Part shown: piece by piece, positions 53,821 through 63,966 of the stretch | Numbering within the stretch: the stretch's first letter is position 1 | Layout of the letters: each line of letters starts with the position of its first letter | NCBI RefSeq assembly: GCF_039645995.1 | Contig: NZ_CP147920.1 | Location: 2,435,022-2,499,021, forward strand | Length of the DNA: 64,000 bases | Source of the DNA: Sulfurimonas sp. HSL3-1 | Lineage (GTDB): Bacteria > Campylobacterota > Campylobacteria > Campylobacterales > Sulfurimonadaceae | Direction: 5' to 3' | The notes under the pieces: model-generated | Told to the model about the DNA's origin: nothing | The model's input: the letters and a program-made list of their open reading frames with translations, nothing else | Databases searched by the model: none | Program-made: the position numbers and the translations under genes

Positions 53821-56112
53821 TTAGCCGTTCGTATAGAGGTAACGTTTGATCTTTTTCGTCGGCGTTTTGACGAAGGGTTCGCGCTGCTCGATGACCCGCG
53901 CGATACGGGAAAACCTGGAGACGCTTTCGTTTGTCTCTGTTTTGATGCGCTCGAGCAGTTTTTCAATCTCAATGTGCTGCTCCGTCTCGGAGAGCTTCGT
54001 GATGTCCATGTGTTCGTCGAGCATTTCGTAATTGAGGTGAATCCGCGCCACGAGCTGCTTTTCAACCTCGTAGACAAGCGCATCCTCGACAAGCTCGTCC
54101 TCCATGATCTTCGCCTCGAGCTGCTCGGGATAGATATTTTCGCCGCTGGGACCGAGTATGACGTTTTTGGAACGTCCGCTGAGGAAAAGATAGCCCTCCG
54201 CATCGATATAGCCGAGGTCCTCTGTATTGAACCAGCCGTCTTCGTGCAGCACCTCTGCGCTCTTCTCCGGATCCTTGTAATAGCCGAGCATGACGTTCGG
54301 CCCCTTGGCCCAAACCGTCCCGACCCCCTTTTCGTCCGGGTCGGCGATGCGCAGCTCGACCGAGGAGATCGCCGGGCCGATCGCCCCTACTTTCGTCTTA
54401 AAAGGAGCGCCGGCCGCGAGCAGGGGCGCCGTCTCCGTCAGGCCGTAACCGATGGCATACGGGAAGCCCGCGTCATCCAGGAAGTGTTCCACCATCGGCG
54501 AAAGCGGTGCCCCGCCTATTCCGAAGATGCGCAGCTCGCCGCCGAAAGTCTGCAGGAGCTTTTTCCCGGCGATCTTATGCAGCGCCTTCCGGATGAACGG
54601 TACGGCATAGAGGGTCCGCATAAGCGCGTTCTTGTGAAAGTTCGACAGAATGCGGTTCTTGAAGATCTTCTCGATCACCAGCGGGACGGAGAGGATGACC
54701 GTCGGTTTGACCTTGGCCATCGCGTCAATGAGGATTTTCGGCGTCGGGACCTTGGAAAGGTAATAGACGCTGGCACCGTTGACAATGGGAAGCAGGAAGC
54801 CGACGGAACACTCATAGGTATGCGCCAGCGGAAGGATGGAGAGGAAACGGTCCTCCGCCACCACCTCGACCACGCATTGCGCAACGAGCGCCTCGAACGT
54901 CAGGGCGCGGTGCGTCAGCATCACCCCTTTACTGCTACCTGTCGTGCCGGAAGTATAGATAATCGCCGCCATATCGTCCTCAGAGGGCCTGTAAAGCACG
55001 TCAGCGTGTTTAGAGCCCTTTACCCCCTCCTTGACCTTCTGAAGGATCGTAGGACTCCGTTTGGCGAAGGTGGGATCATCACTGAGATCCTCGGTCAGCA
55101 CCAGCAGAACCAGCGAGGAGAGTATCCCCTCGTCGAGCGCCTCGCGCTTCTTGGCCGATGCGAAGACCGCCTTGCTCTGCGAATGGGTGATAATGTGGCG
55201 CACTTCATTGTCATGGAAGTCGGGGAGGATCGGGACGATGACAGCCCCCATCGTCGTCACGGCGAAATAGACGACCCCCCAGTTTGGCATGTTTTCACTG
55301 CAAAGCGCGACGCGGTCTCCGATACCGATGCCTGCATCGGCCAGGCGCGTCTTCAGCGCGGCGACCGCTTCCCCGAATTCGGTGTAGCTCAGCGCCACGC
55401 TCTCATCGACGTTGCGCAGGACGGGCCGCTGGCCGTATTCCGAGACCGAACGCTCCAGCAGTGCGCCGAGCGTCAGTTCCGGCAGCGTGATCTTGAAACG
55501 CGGATCGCTGTTGTGGCGGAAACGCACGCGGATGACGTCCGCGAGTCCCTGGTGCCCCTTCCCTTCGTCCAGCTCGATACTGCACGCTTCAAGCTCCTCG
55601 CAGTCGAACCAGGGGCGTTTGAGCTTATCGAAGCTCTTGAGATCATACAGCAGTTCGGGCGCCTTCGGACCGCCGGAGTCGCGTTCGATCTGCGTCGTCG
55701 CGAAGAACTCGCCGGCGAACAGGCCGTCATCTTTGACAGCTGAGAGCGCCTTGACAAAGACCGCCGTGCGCAGCGGCTCCTCGAGGTGAAGGTACGAACA
55801 GAGCACCGCGTCGTAGCGCTCCTCCGGCTCCCAGTGTGCCAGATCCATGTGCGAGACCTCGACGCGCACCCCCCTGCTCTTTGCCATCTCCTGCAGCTTT
55901 TGCAGCCCGACTTCGGACGCATCTATGGCATGGGCTTCAAAGCCCTGCTCCGCCGCGTAACAGGCGTTTCTGCCCTCCCCTTCGCCGAGGAAAAGGATCC
56001 GCGCACCCTGAGGGAGTGCATCCATCACCTCTTTGAGGTAGCTGTTGGGCTGGGTACCGTACAGATACCCCTCCCGTGAAAATTTCTCATTCCATACTTT
56101 ACCGATCTTCAT
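53821..56112 (-). CDS. fusion of SAM methyltransferase and AMP-forming acyl-CoA synthetase
   Basis: A 763-residue two-domain protein. Residues 1-200 resemble small TehB-like methyltransferases (WNEKFSREGYLYGTQPNSYL and ILFLGEGEGRNACYAAEQG). Residues 220-763 are an AMP-forming acyl-CoA ligase with the AMP loop IIYTSGTTGSSKGVMLTH (about 405), YGLTETAPLL (about 557) and the hinge LFLSGRSKNVI. The frame is continuous, so this is a real fusion in this sequence. It probably activates fatty acids; what the methyltransferase acts on is unknown. It overlaps pcm by ATGA. Confidence 0.8.
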   Translation of the reverse strand: MKIGKVWNEKFSREGYLYGTQPNSYLKEVMDALPQGARILFLGEGEGRNACYAAEQGFEAHAIDASEVGLQKLQEMAKSRGVRVEVSHMDLAHWEPEERYDAVLCSYLHLEEPLRTAVFVKALSAVKDDGLFAGEFFATTQIERDSGGPKAPELLYDLKSFDKLKRPWFDCEELEACSIELDEGKGHQGLADVIRVRFRHNSDPRFKITLPELTLGALLERSVSEYGQRPVLRNVDESVALSYTEFGEAVAALKTRLADAGIGIGDRVALCSENMPNWGVVYFAVTTMGAVIVPILPDFHDNEVRHIITHSQSKAVFASAKKREALDEGILSSLVLLVLTEDLSDDPTFAKRSPTILQKVKEGVKGSKHADVLYRPSEDDMAAIIYTSGTTGSSKGVMLTHRALTFEALVAQCVVEVVAEDRFLSILPLAHTYECSVGFLLPIVNGASVYYLSKVPTPKILIDAMAKVKPTVILSVPLVIEKIFKNRILSNFHKNALMRTLYAVPFIRKALHKIAGKKLLQTFGGELRIFGIGGAPLSPMVEHFLDDAGFPYAIGYGLTETAPLLAAGAPFKTKVGAIGPAISSVELRIADPDEKGVGTVWAKGPNVMLGYYKDPEKSAEVLHEDGWFNTEDLGYIDAEGYLFLSGRSKNVILGPSGENIYPEQLEAKIMEDELVEDALVYEVEKQLVARIHLNYEMLDEHMDITKLSETEQHIEIEKLLERIKTETNESVSRFSRIARVIEQREPFVKTPTKKIKRYLYTNG

Positions 56113-56747
56113 TTCTGAACCCCGTCAAGCACCGGTACAAACGAACACACTTCAAGCTCCTCTTCAATAAGCTGATCGCCTATTTTAACATAGCGCACGA
56201 TGACCTGGCCCCCATCACGCGTCATCGGAGCGACCAGCACGCCGCGGGGAGCCAACTGATCGATGATCGCCTGGGGAATGTGGTCTGCGGAAGCGGAAAA
56301 GAGAATGCGGTCAAAGGGGGCGTAGGCGCTCCAGCCCAGCTGACCGTCGTCTGTGCGGGTGTGGATGTTCGTGATCCCCTCCTCCCGGAAACGTTTTTTC
56401 GCCTCGCGCATCAGGGGCTCGATCCGTTCGATCGTAAAGACCCCCCGGAAAAGGTGCGACAGGACCGCCGCCTGGTACCCGCTGCCGCAGCCGATCTCCA
56501 AGACCCTGTCGGCATCGCTGCACTGCAGGTACTCGGTCATCTTCGCCACCGTCAGCGGTGAACTGATCCACTGTGCCGCCCCGATGGGCAGCGCATCGAG
56601 CTTGAAAGCGTGCTGTTTGAAGCCGTTGGGCACATAGACTTCGCGATTCGTCGACGCGATGGCGTCGAAAACGGTGTCGCTGATCTCGAAGCGCTCACGT
56701 ATCGCCTCGGCCAGTTTTTTGTTTCGCATCGCTGCAATGGCATTCAT
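56109..56747 (-). CDS. pcm: protein-L-isoaspartate O-methyltransferase
   Basis: A 212-residue PCMT that starts repair of isomerised aspartates. VLEIGCGSGYQAAVLSHL (about 80-97) is the SAM loop, GAAQWISSPLTVAKMTEYL (about 56-74) the substrate-binding region, and DRILFSASADHIPQ the post-I region. The start touches the nitrilase-like gene's end by one base. Confidence 0.93.
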   Translation of the reverse strand: MNAIAAMRNKKLAEAIRERFEISDTVFDAIASTNREVYVPNGFKQHAFKLDALPIGAAQWISSPLTVAKMTEYLQCSDADRVLEIGCGSGYQAAVLSHLFRGVFTIERIEPLMREAKKRFREEGITNIHTRTDDGQLGWSAYAPFDRILFSASADHIPQAIIDQLAPRGVLVAPMTRDGGQVIVRYVKIGDQLIEEELEVCSFVPVLDGVQK

Positions 56748-57484
56748 TATCGTATTCCCGTATCAAGATAGCGGCGCATCTTTTTCACTTCGCCCGGCTC
56801 AAACGGCTGTACCAGCAGGGCGTCTGCGCCGTTTCGCACACATTCACCGAAGGGGGTGATGATGCCGCTCTGGCCCGTCGTATCGCTGTTGGCGGTGTCG
56901 CTTTGCAACACGTAGCACTCGTTGGCGACGGCCAGCGCCTGTCCGAGGATGTCGTAGTGTGCGGCACGCAGCCGGCCCCACTGCGCCGGAATGCAGATGA
57001 TCTCCGCGCCGCGCAGCTGCTCCCAGAGCGCTGTAAAACGCAGCTCGAAGCAGACCAGGATGCCGATGCGGATACCCTCCACATCGAAAGGGACGATCGC
57101 TTCGGTGCCGCCGGCCGTAAACCACTGCTCCTCCTCCCCGATGCTAAAGAGCTTTGCCTTCGCCTGTTCGTGCAGCAGCGCGCCGTCGTGGTAGACCCGG
57201 GCGACGTTGAAGACCCCCTCCTCTTTCCGGACGATCATCGTCAGAATGAGCGTCCGTCCCCGGCTCGCCTTTTCCAGCTCCGGCCCGGCGATCGCAGCAA
57301 AGTCCGCTGCCGCGTCAAAGCTGTCGTAGTCGAAATTGGTCAGACAGACCTCCGGTGCCAGGACGATGGCGTTTTCGGGCGTTTCGGCGATCAGGGAGAG
57401 TAGAACGGCAAGGTTTTCATCGTAGGTGCGTCCCTGCGTCCCGAAAGTCAGGGAGCAGAGCGGACGCGTCTTAGAAGTCGTCAA
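56747..57484 (-). CDS. carbon-nitrogen hydrolase (nitrilase) family protein
   Basis: About 245 residues with the Glu-Lys-Cys triad of the nitrilase superfamily: Glu in [11 protein letters not shown] (about 41), Lys in AKAKLFS (about 110), Cys in LVCFELRF (about 144). It probably hydrolyses a small amide. No ATG is available in the proper region; TTG at 57484, overlapping the nrdB end by 14 nt, is my best start. The longer frame from 57661 is only an antisense-free shadow of nrdB. Confidence 0.75.
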   Translation of the reverse strand: MTTSKTRPLCSLTFGTQGRTYDENLAVLLSLIAETPENAIVLAPEVCLTNFDYDSFDAAADFAAIAGPELEKASRGRTLILTMIVRKEEGVFNVARVYHDGALLHEQAKAKLFSIGEEEQWFTAGGTEAIVPFDVEGIRIGILVCFELRFTALWEQLRGAEIICIPAQWGRLRAAHYDILGQALAVANECYVLQSDTANSDTTGQSGIITPFGECVRNGADALLVQPFEPGEVKKMRRYLDTGIR

Positions 57485-58490
57485 AGCTGAGGCTGCCTTT
57501 GGAGTAGTTCGTAACGTTGCCTTCGAAGAAGTTCGTTTTCTGGTCGTTGAACTTGGAGAAGTCATCCACCCATTTGATGGGGTGCGAAACGTTGTAAAGC
57601 TTCTCGAACCCGACCTTGCTGAGGCGCTCGTCGGCGAGGTACTGGATATACTGCTCGACAATGCCGTCGGTGAGGCCGAGGATCTGCCCCTGGGTGATGT
57701 ATTTGCCCCACGCCGTCTCCAACTCGACGGCCTGCTTGAACATCTCGTACACTTCAGCTTTAAGGTCCGCCGTAAAGAGGTCCGGACGTTCGCGCTGGAG
57801 GGTGTTGATCAGGTTCTGGAACAGCACCAGGTGCGTCACTTCGTCGCGCTGGATAAAGCGGATCATCTGCGCCGACCCCAGCATTTTGCCCGAACGCGCC
57901 AGAGTGTAGATGTAGGTGAATCCGCTGTAGAAGTAGATCCCCTCGAGGATCTGGTTCGCAAAACAGGCGAGCACGAAGTTGCGCTCTGTCGGCTCCTTCG
58001 CCAGACGCTGATAAATGGCGGCGATCGCATCATTTTTCGACTTGAGCATCATATCGCGGCGCCACAGTTCGTAGATCTCCGCGCTGTTTTTGGAGATAGA
58101 ATCGACCATAACGGCGTAACTCTGCGAATGCAGCGCCTCTTCGAAGGACTGACGCACGAGGATCAGGTTCACTTCCGGGGCGGTGACGTAGGGGTTGACG
58201 TTGTCGATCAGATTGTTCGTCTGCAGGGAGTCCATGAAGATCAGCTGCGAAAGCGCCTTGTCGTAGGCCGTCTTCTCCGCATCGGTCAGATTCTTGTAAT
58301 CGATGGCGTCACGCGTCATATCGACCTCTTTGGGGAACCATGTATTGTTGAGCATCATCTCCCAAAGGTTGTACGCCCACTGGTATTTGATATTATTGAG
58401 CTCGAAAATACCCGTGGGATTGCCCCCGAAAATACGGCGGTCATTGACGTGTTCGTGTGAATCCGGATTGTAGATCTGTTTGCGCTGCAT
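57471..58490 (-). CDS. nrdB: class I ribonucleotide reductase beta subunit
   Basis: A 339-residue NrdB carrying the diiron-tyrosyl radical. Metal ligands appear in [12 protein letters not shown] (about 115-126), [16 protein letters not shown] (about 185-200) and [12 protein letters not shown] (about 217-228). The C-terminal SFDDF tail binds NrdA. The gap to typA (58491-58632) holds the typA terminator. Confidence 0.95.
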   Translation of the reverse strand: MQRKQIYNPDSHEHVNDRRIFGGNPTGIFELNNIKYQWAYNLWEMMLNNTWFPKEVDMTRDAIDYKNLTDAEKTAYDKALSQLIFMDSLQTNNLIDNVNPYVTAPEVNLILVRQSFEEALHSQSYAVMVDSISKNSAEIYELWRRDMMLKSKNDAIAAIYQRLAKEPTERNFVLACFANQILEGIYFYSGFTYIYTLARSGKMLGSAQMIRFIQRDEVTHLVLFQNLINTLQRERPDLFTADLKAEVYEMFKQAVELETAWGKYITQGQILGLTDGIVEQYIQYLADERLSKVGFEKLYNVSHPIKWVDDFSKFNDQKTNFFEGNVTNYSKGSLSFDDF

Positions 58491-58574
58491 GCTGCTGATT
58501 CCTCGTCGTTGTTAAGTAAACGATTATGGCGAAAGTGAGGTTTGAAATGCTTTAAAACGCAGGATATTTATCGG

Positions 58575-58612
58575 GAAAAAATCGGGGGTGCCCGGAAGCG
58601 TGACGCCCGGGC
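58575..58612 (-). terminator. intrinsic terminator of typA
   Basis: On the leftward transcript GCCCGG and CCGGGC (58612-58590) pair, with GCGT-C-ACGC continuing the stem inside, and a T6 run follows at 58581-58576. It begins 20 nt past the typA stop. Confidence 0.6.
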
Positions 58613-58632
58613 GGATCTGTTGGAAAAAACGG

Positions 58633-60456
58633 TTATTTTTTGCTGCGATCGTTACGCTTGCGCTCGTTTTCCGTCAGGTAGCGCTTGCGGATACGGACAT
58701 TCTCCGGTGTGACCTCGAGCAGCTCGTCGTCCTCGATCCACTCCAACGCTTTTTCGAGGTTCATATCGCGCGGCGGTACCAGTTTGATCGCCTCATCGGC
58801 ACCGGAAGAACGGACGTTGGACTGCGCCTTGCCCTTGATCGGGTTGACGGTGAGGTCGTTGGAACGGGCGTGCTCGCCGATGATCATCCCTTCGTAGACC
58901 TTGTCCTGCGGTTCAATGAACAGGACGCCGCGGTCTTGGAGGTTAAAGAGCGAGTAGGCCATTGCAACACCGCCCTCCATGGAGATCAGGGCACCGTACT
59001 GGCGGCTTTCAACCGTACCGGAGTACGGGCGGAACTCGAGGAAAGAGTGGTTCATGACCCCCTCCCCTTTCGTATCGGTGAGGAACATACCGCGAAAACC
59101 GATCAGACCGCGTGCAGGGATCTCGAACTCGATACGCGTATACCCTTCGCCCATCGGCACCATCGACTTCATCTCCGCCTTGCGTTTACCGAGGCGCTCG
59201 ATGATCGTACCGGAGAAGTCGTCCGGGGTATCGATGACGAGGTGCTCGAACGGTTCGCACTTGACCCCTTCGATCTCTTTGACGATGACTTCCGGACGGC
59301 CGATACCGAACTCATACCCTTCGCGGCGCATGTTCTCCGCCAGGACGGTGATCTGCAGTTCGCCGCGGCCGGAAACCTTGAACTTCCCTTCGCCGATCGT
59401 CTCAAGGCGCATCGCGACGTTCGTGGTCATCTCCGCCTCGAGGCGGTCTTTGATCTTGTTGGACGTGACGTGTTTACCCTCGGTACCCGCCAGCGGCGAG
59501 TCGTTGACGGAGAAGACGACGGAGAGGGTCGGCTCTTCGATGTGCATCGGGTCCAGCGGCATCGGGTTCGCCGGGTCGACGACGGAGTCACCGACGTCGA
59601 CGGTCTCGAAACCGGCAAAGGCGATAATGTCGCCCGCTTCCGCCTGATCGATCTCCATCCGGTTAAGGCCGTGGAAACCGATCAGCTTGCTCAGACGTCC
59701 TTTGACCATCTCGCCGTCGGCTTTGGCCAGCATGACGCTGTCGCCCTTCTTGATGGTGCCGTTGAAGATACGTGCGATCCCGATCTTGCCGACGTAGTTA
59801 TCGTAGTCCAGGGTAAAGACCTGCGCCTGCGCCGGGTTGCCCGCGTCGCCTTCCGGCTCGGGGATCTCATTCACGATCGCTTCGAAGAGACACTCGAAGT
59901 TGCCGTCCTCGTCGCCCATGTCCATCTTCGCGATGCCGTCGCGCGCTGCGGCGTAAACGATCGGGAACTCCAGCTGCTCTTCACTGGCTTCCATCGCGAC
60001 GAAGAGGTCGAATACCTCGTCGACGACGCGATCAGGCTCTGCCGCCGGCTTGTCGATCTTGTTGATGACGACGATGGGCTTCTTGCCCAGGGCGATCATC
60101 TTCTTGACGACGAATTTCGTCTGCGGCATGACACCTTCGTAGGCGTCGACGAGCAGCAGAACGCCGTCGACCATTTTCAGGACACGCTCAACCTCGCCGC
60201 CGAAGTCGGCGTGGCCCGGGGTGTCGATGATGTTGATCTTGTGCTCTTTGTAGCGGATCGCCGTGTTTTTGGAAAGGATGGTGATCCCGCGCTCTTTTTC
60301 GAGGGCATTGGAGTCCATCGCACGTTCATCGACATGCTCGTGGGACGTAAAAGTGCCCGACTGGCCCAAAAGCCCGTCGACCAGCGTCGTTTTACCGTGG
60401 TCGACGTGCGCGATGACGGCAATGTTTCTGATTTTTTGCAAGGGGGGTTCCTTCAT
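58633..60456 (-). CDS. typA: ribosome-associated GTPase TypA/BipA
   Basis: A 607-residue translational GTPase. [16 protein letters not shown] (P-loop, about 14-29), [11 protein letters not shown] (G3, about 77-87) and VINKIDKP (G4) are intact, followed by EF-G-like domains and the BipA-specific C-terminal domain. It helps 50S ribosome assembly, especially under stress or cold. It probably has its own promoter in the gap 60457-60525, where nothing distinct is visible. Confidence 0.96.
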   Translation of the reverse strand: MKEPPLQKIRNIAVIAHVDHGKTTLVDGLLGQSGTFTSHEHVDERAMDSNALEKERGITILSKNTAIRYKEHKINIIDTPGHADFGGEVERVLKMVDGVLLLVDAYEGVMPQTKFVVKKMIALGKKPIVVINKIDKPAAEPDRVVDEVFDLFVAMEASEEQLEFPIVYAAARDGIAKMDMGDEDGNFECLFEAIVNEIPEPEGDAGNPAQAQVFTLDYDNYVGKIGIARIFNGTIKKGDSVMLAKADGEMVKGRLSKLIGFHGLNRMEIDQAEAGDIIAFAGFETVDVGDSVVDPANPMPLDPMHIEEPTLSVVFSVNDSPLAGTEGKHVTSNKIKDRLEAEMTTNVAMRLETIGEGKFKVSGRGELQITVLAENMRREGYEFGIGRPEVIVKEIEGVKCEPFEHLVIDTPDDFSGTIIERLGKRKAEMKSMVPMGEGYTRIEFEIPARGLIGFRGMFLTDTKGEGVMNHSFLEFRPYSGTVESRQYGALISMEGGVAMAYSLFNLQDRGVLFIEPQDKVYEGMIIGEHARSNDLTVNPIKGKAQSNVRSSGADEAIKLVPPRDMNLEKALEWIEDDELLEVTPENVRIRKRYLTENERKRNDRSKK

Positions 60457-60525
60457 GAGGCGACTGCGCCCATTAAAATTTTTCGCGATTATACCGAAAA
60501 AGGAGTTAGAAAGGGGTGTGGCCGT

Positions 60526-61617
60526 TCAGATACGGCCGTAGAGTTCGTTGTAAAGCTTCATCGCGAAACGGTCGCTCATCGAGGCAATATAGTCGGCAAC
60601 GACCCTGTGGTGGGCCCGGGAGTCGGTCTGCGCGAAAAAATACTCCGGCATCATCTTCGGCTCCGCCGTCAACGCCGCGTAGAGCCCCCGGATCGCCTGT
60701 TTGCCTGCGAACATGTGGCGCAGGATTTTTTTGTGCTGGTAAAGATCGCGGTAGAGCAGCTTTTTAAGCTTCTTGATCTCCGTCTCCAGCGCCGGTTCAA
60801 ACCCGATCGGCAGCGGTTCGGAAGAGGGGAGGCGTTCCGGTGCCGCTGCCGCGACCCGCGGCTGCGAATACGCGAGCATCGAATAGACGAGATGATTGAT
60901 GAAGTGGGAGCTGAAGCGGTAGCGGAACATCTCGTCGTCACGCTCGTCGATCCCCTCGTCATAGACCTTCTGCAGGATTTCGGCGATCAGAGGATTCCCG
61001 CGGAGGGTGTCAAAAGAGATCAGCCCCGAGTGGGCCCCGTCGTCGATGTCATGGCTCATATAGGCGATCTCATCGGCCCGGTCGACGATCATTGCCTCGA
61101 CGGAGGGGTGCATCGTGAGATCAAACGCCGTGTCGATCCATTTAGGCAGAAAAGCTTTCTTGTAGGGGTAGGAGTGCTTGAGAATCCCTTCGAGGGTCGC
61201 GAAGGTGAGGTTGAGGCCGTCGAAGGTCCTGTAGCGCTTCTCCAGCGCCGTCACGACCCGGAAGCTCTGGAAATTGTGCTCGAACCCGTTCGCATGGCCG
61301 TCTTGCTTGAGGCACTCGTCAAGGGTATCGCCGCCGACATGGCCGAAGGGGGTATGGCCCAGGTCGTGGGCGAGGGCGATCGCTTCGGCGAGCGGTTCGC
61401 GCAGGCTGAGCTCCGCCGCGATCGAACGGGCGATCTGGCTCACTTCGAGCGAATGGGTAAGGCGGGTACGGAAAAAATCCCCCTCCTGGTTCAGGAAAAC
61501 CTGGGTCTTGTACTCCAGCTTCCGGAAACTGCCCGAATGGATAATGCGGTCACGGTCACGGGCATAGGGAGCACGGAAGTCGTCCTGAATGCCGTGAAAT
61601 CGCGCGTCGGGTCTCAT
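60526..61617 (-). CDS. dgt: deoxyguanosinetriphosphate triphosphohydrolase-like protein
   Basis: A 363-residue HD-domain dNTPase. Metal ligands lie in [16 protein letters not shown] (His, about 51) and [13 protein letters not shown] (HD, about 82-94), and MSHDIDDG supplies the later Asp. The family converts dNTPs to nucleosides plus tripolyphosphate. It overlaps the lipoprotein gene by ATGA. Confidence 0.88.
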   Translation of the reverse strand: MRPDARFHGIQDDFRAPYARDRDRIIHSGSFRKLEYKTQVFLNQEGDFFRTRLTHSLEVSQIARSIAAELSLREPLAEAIALAHDLGHTPFGHVGGDTLDECLKQDGHANGFEHNFQSFRVVTALEKRYRTFDGLNLTFATLEGILKHSYPYKKAFLPKWIDTAFDLTMHPSVEAMIVDRADEIAYMSHDIDDGAHSGLISFDTLRGNPLIAEILQKVYDEGIDERDDEMFRYRFSSHFINHLVYSMLAYSQPRVAAAAPERLPSSEPLPIGFEPALETEIKKLKKLLYRDLYQHKKILRHMFAGKQAIRGLYAALTAEPKMMPEYFFAQTDSRAHHRVVADYIASMSDRFAMKLYNELYGRI

Positions 61618-61865
61618 TCGCTAATCTTGTAACCCTTCTCTTCGAGGCACTTGATGCATTCAGGCTCGACGTCTCTCGGGAAAGCCGCCTTGGCTGCCGC
61701 TTCATCCTCGGCCGGACCGTAGAAACGGCACTCCTGCATATCCTGATGAATCTGCTCCTGCGAGTACCCCTCCGGACACATCATTCCGCCGACGCGAATA
61801 CTCTTGGTCGAACAGCCCGCCAGGCCGATCAGCAGCGCCAGCGCCGCAATGGCAATACGCATCAT
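61614..61865 (-). CDS. small lipoprotein
   Basis: An 83-residue protein with a lipobox, LIGLAGC (Cys about 18), so it is lipidated and membrane-anchored in the periplasm. The mature part has four cysteines, MMCPEG, MQECRF and ECIKCLEE, which could form disulfides or bind a metal. It overlaps both thyX and dgt by ATGA. Function unknown. Confidence 0.8.
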   Translation of the reverse strand: MMRIAIAALALLIGLAGCSTKSIRVGGMMCPEGYSQEQIHQDMQECRFYGPAEDEAAAKAAFPRDVEPECIKCLEEKGYKISE

Positions 61866-63214
61866 ATCTCCCTCTTGTAATCTTCAAATTCCAGTTTCCA
61901 GACCTTGATCCCACAGAAGTGGTCCCCTTCCGGGCAGGTCGGCCGTATTTTCATCGCGAAACGTGTCGCGCAGGGCGGCAGCAGCTCCTCGGCTCCCGGC
62001 ACGCCCATGGCGCGCAGCTGTTTCACCTGGCCGTAGACGATATCGAATATCTCCTCCTGGGCATTGTAGCAGAGCCGCATCTGCGCCTTGTGATGGAAGG
62101 AGGTGAATTCGTCCCGCTCCACCAGTTCGATCTCGTGGGCGTTACTGAGCGCGTAGGCCGCCTCGCCGAACCCGAGCAGCTCCCGCTGCGCTTCGAAAAA
62201 GTCGTAGCTCCGCGCGATCGCCCGCTCGTAAATGGCGAGCGCTTCGGGATTTTTCGCGATGATCGGCGGGGTATAGGCGTTCCGGGCGTAGATCGATTCC
62301 AGAGCAGGGCGCACGGCCGGGGAGCGGCGGTGGCGCTGGTTCTGCGCATCGGCCGAGAGCGAGAGGCGGGTATAGGTGGAAAACCCGCCGAGCACGCCGC
62401 TGTCGGGCAGCATCTGCGAGAAGCGCAAGACGTCCGCATAGTTCTCGTTGACGTCGAAGGCCGCGTCGCCGACGATGTCGTACACCTTGACGGCTTCATT
62501 CGTTACGCCGATTTTCGCTTTGTGCGCCGCCATATCGAAGTCCGGGAAGACCGGGGCGGCTTCCCTGGCATGTTCCACCAGCGGCGCCAGCGACGCATCC
62601 ATCTTCACGAGCGCCTCCGCGATGATCGCGGCGAACTCCTCCGCCTCGGCGCGGCACTCGGGCATCGCTTTGGCCACGGCGATGTAGCGCAGAAGGGTGA
62701 TGATGTTGACGGTATGGTAAAGGTAGGCGCTCATTCCCCCGGGCAGGACGTACCGGGCCATCTCCTGCGCCTTTTTGCGGCTGTCTTTCCTTCTGAACTT
62801 CGGCACGACCGCCTCGACGTCCGGCAGCAGCACTTCGATGAGCTGTTCGTAATCGTCAAAACAGTGCTGGTAGTACGCTTCCCAATCGCTGCGTTCTCCC
62901 GCCGCGGGATAGACGAAGTTCTCGATCTTCATCTTCGCGTAACGCTGGGAGACCTGTTCGGAATTGTAGTAGGGGTGCGCGTGCAGCAGCCGCCAGATCA
63001 GGTGACGGCTCATCCCCGAAATAAGCATCGTGACATGCGTATGCATCAGCGTCGTGTGATGCCCGCCCTTGAAGATCCCCTGGAGCAGGTCATCTTTTCT
63101 GCTCCAGGAGGCGCTGGCGTCGGGGGTGACGATGCCGTTGGGGAAATAACAGGTCCGCGCGGCGGAAACCGCTACGTTCGAGGGGGTATCGACTTCGAGG
63201 AATTCAACCTGCAT
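61862..63214 (-). CDS. thyX: double-length ThyX-family flavin-dependent thymidylate synthase-like protein
   Basis: A 450-residue protein made of two ThyX-like halves; ordinary ThyX has about 220 residues. The first half has SRHLIWRL and NSEQVSQRYAKM, resembling the NExSxRYS block but with an insertion. The second half has the RHRRSP version of the ThyX RHRxxS signature (about 300). The substrate and FAD sites may therefore be split between the halves. ATG at 63214 has GCGGAG upstream; the TTG five codons earlier is less likely. Whether it makes dTMP is not certain. Confidence 0.75.
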   Translation of the reverse strand: MQVEFLEVDTPSNVAVSAARTCYFPNGIVTPDASASWSRKDDLLQGIFKGGHHTTLMHTHVTMLISGMSRHLIWRLLHAHPYYNSEQVSQRYAKMKIENFVYPAAGERSDWEAYYQHCFDDYEQLIEVLLPDVEAVVPKFRRKDSRKKAQEMARYVLPGGMSAYLYHTVNIITLLRYIAVAKAMPECRAEAEEFAAIIAEALVKMDASLAPLVEHAREAAPVFPDFDMAAHKAKIGVTNEAVKVYDIVGDAAFDVNENYADVLRFSQMLPDSGVLGGFSTYTRLSLSADAQNQRHRRSPAVRPALESIYARNAYTPPIIAKNPEALAIYERAIARSYDFFEAQRELLGFGEAAYALSNAHEIELVERDEFTSFHHKAQMRLCYNAQEEIFDIVYGQVKQLRAMGVPGAEELLPPCATRFAMKIRPTCPEGDHFCGIKVWKLEFEDYKREI

Positions 63215-63313
63215 CCTGACGCTCCGCAAATGACAAATTGGGGTATTGTACCATCGGTACTTGAAAGCAACGGCGGCGGCGAAAAAATGCCGCTTCCCTT
63301 TCAGCTCGGCCGC

Positions 63314-63439
63314 TTATCTGCCGCGTTCCCCGAAAAAACTGACGGCAACGTAGATAATGCCGAAAATCACCGGCGCGACGATCAGCCAGGTCATGGGATC
63401 CTCGTACAAAACGGCATAATCCTTGATCCACTCCATCAT
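63314..63439 (-). CDS. 41-residue single-pass membrane microprotein
   Basis: The frame starts in an ATGA overlap with the ruvC stop, behind GGAG, and runs 41 codons. An amphipathic N-terminus ([15 protein letters not shown]) is followed by one membrane helix ([20 protein letters not shown]) and a short basic end. The coupling and composition support a real small protein. The family is unknown. About 100 nt separate it from thyX. Confidence 0.55.
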   Translation of the reverse strand: MMEWIKDYAVLYEDPMTWLIVAPVIFGIIYVAVSFFGERGR

Positions 63440-63924
63440 CTTGTCTCCTTTTTCGCGAGTCTGACCCGCTGGGCATGGGTAATGGCCACCGCGATGGCAT
63501 CCGTGATGTCGAGCGGTTTGATCTCCCGGGTGATGCCCAGCAGCCGTTTCACCATGAAAGCGACCTGCTCCTTGGCCGCTTTGGCTTTGCCCGTCAGCGC
63601 TTTTTTCACCTGTAGGGGAGTATATTCGTCAAACTGTCCGAACTCCTGTAACAATTTTAACGTAATCGCACCGCGGAACTGTGCCAATTTTATCACCGTC
63701 TTCGGATTGTGCGCATAAAAGATATCTTCCATCGCCACTTCGTCGATCTGGTGCGCCCTGAAAAGCTGCTCGAGCGCCTCCACCATCTGGGGAATCTGCA
63801 GCTGCAGCGCTTCGGGTTTCATTTTGATCAGGCCCGCCTCGATCAGCCGCATCTTTGCGCCGTCGAGTTCGAGCAATGCGTATCCGCAGTTGCGCGTCCC
63901 AGGGTCGATTCCGAGAATTACCAC
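63436..63924 (-). CDS. ruvC: Holliday junction resolvase RuvC
   Basis: A 162-residue endonuclease resolving recombination junctions with RuvAB. The acidic catalytic residues appear in [14 protein letters not shown] (Asp about 6), [14 protein letters not shown] (Glu about 67) and the final [13 protein letters not shown] pair (about 138-141). In several Campylobacterota ruvC neighbours the dnaA/origin region, which fits the DnaA boxes directly upstream here. Confidence 0.95.
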   Translation of the reverse strand: MVILGIDPGTRNCGYALLELDGAKMRLIEAGLIKMKPEALQLQIPQMVEALEQLFRAHQIDEVAMEDIFYAHNPKTVIKLAQFRGAITLKLLQEFGQFDEYTPLQVKKALTGKAKAAKEQVAFMVKRLLGITREIKPLDITDAIAVAITHAQRVRLAKKETR

Positions 63925-63937
63925 CTATTTTTCCCCC

Positions 63938-63966
63938 TGTGAAAAAAGTTATTCACCTGTGAATCC
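63938..63966. promoter_or_regulatory. cluster of three DnaA-like boxes, possible edge of oriC
   Basis: Three near-consensus boxes almost touch: TTTTTCACA (reverse, 63938-63946), TTATTCACC (63949-63957) and GGATTCACA (reverse, 63958-63966), against the Campylobacterota consensus TTATTCACA. They lie just upstream of ruvC at the window edge. An origin here is inference; dnaA would be expected beyond 64,000. Confidence 0.5.

Noticed and set aside
53722..55743. 673-codon open frame on the plus strand
   Set aside because: Antisense shadow of the methyltransferase-ligase fusion gene.
58588..61632. 1014-codon open frame on the plus strand
   Set aside because: It is the antisense shadow of typA and dgt, both of which match known families on the minus strand; long shadows are common at this GC content.
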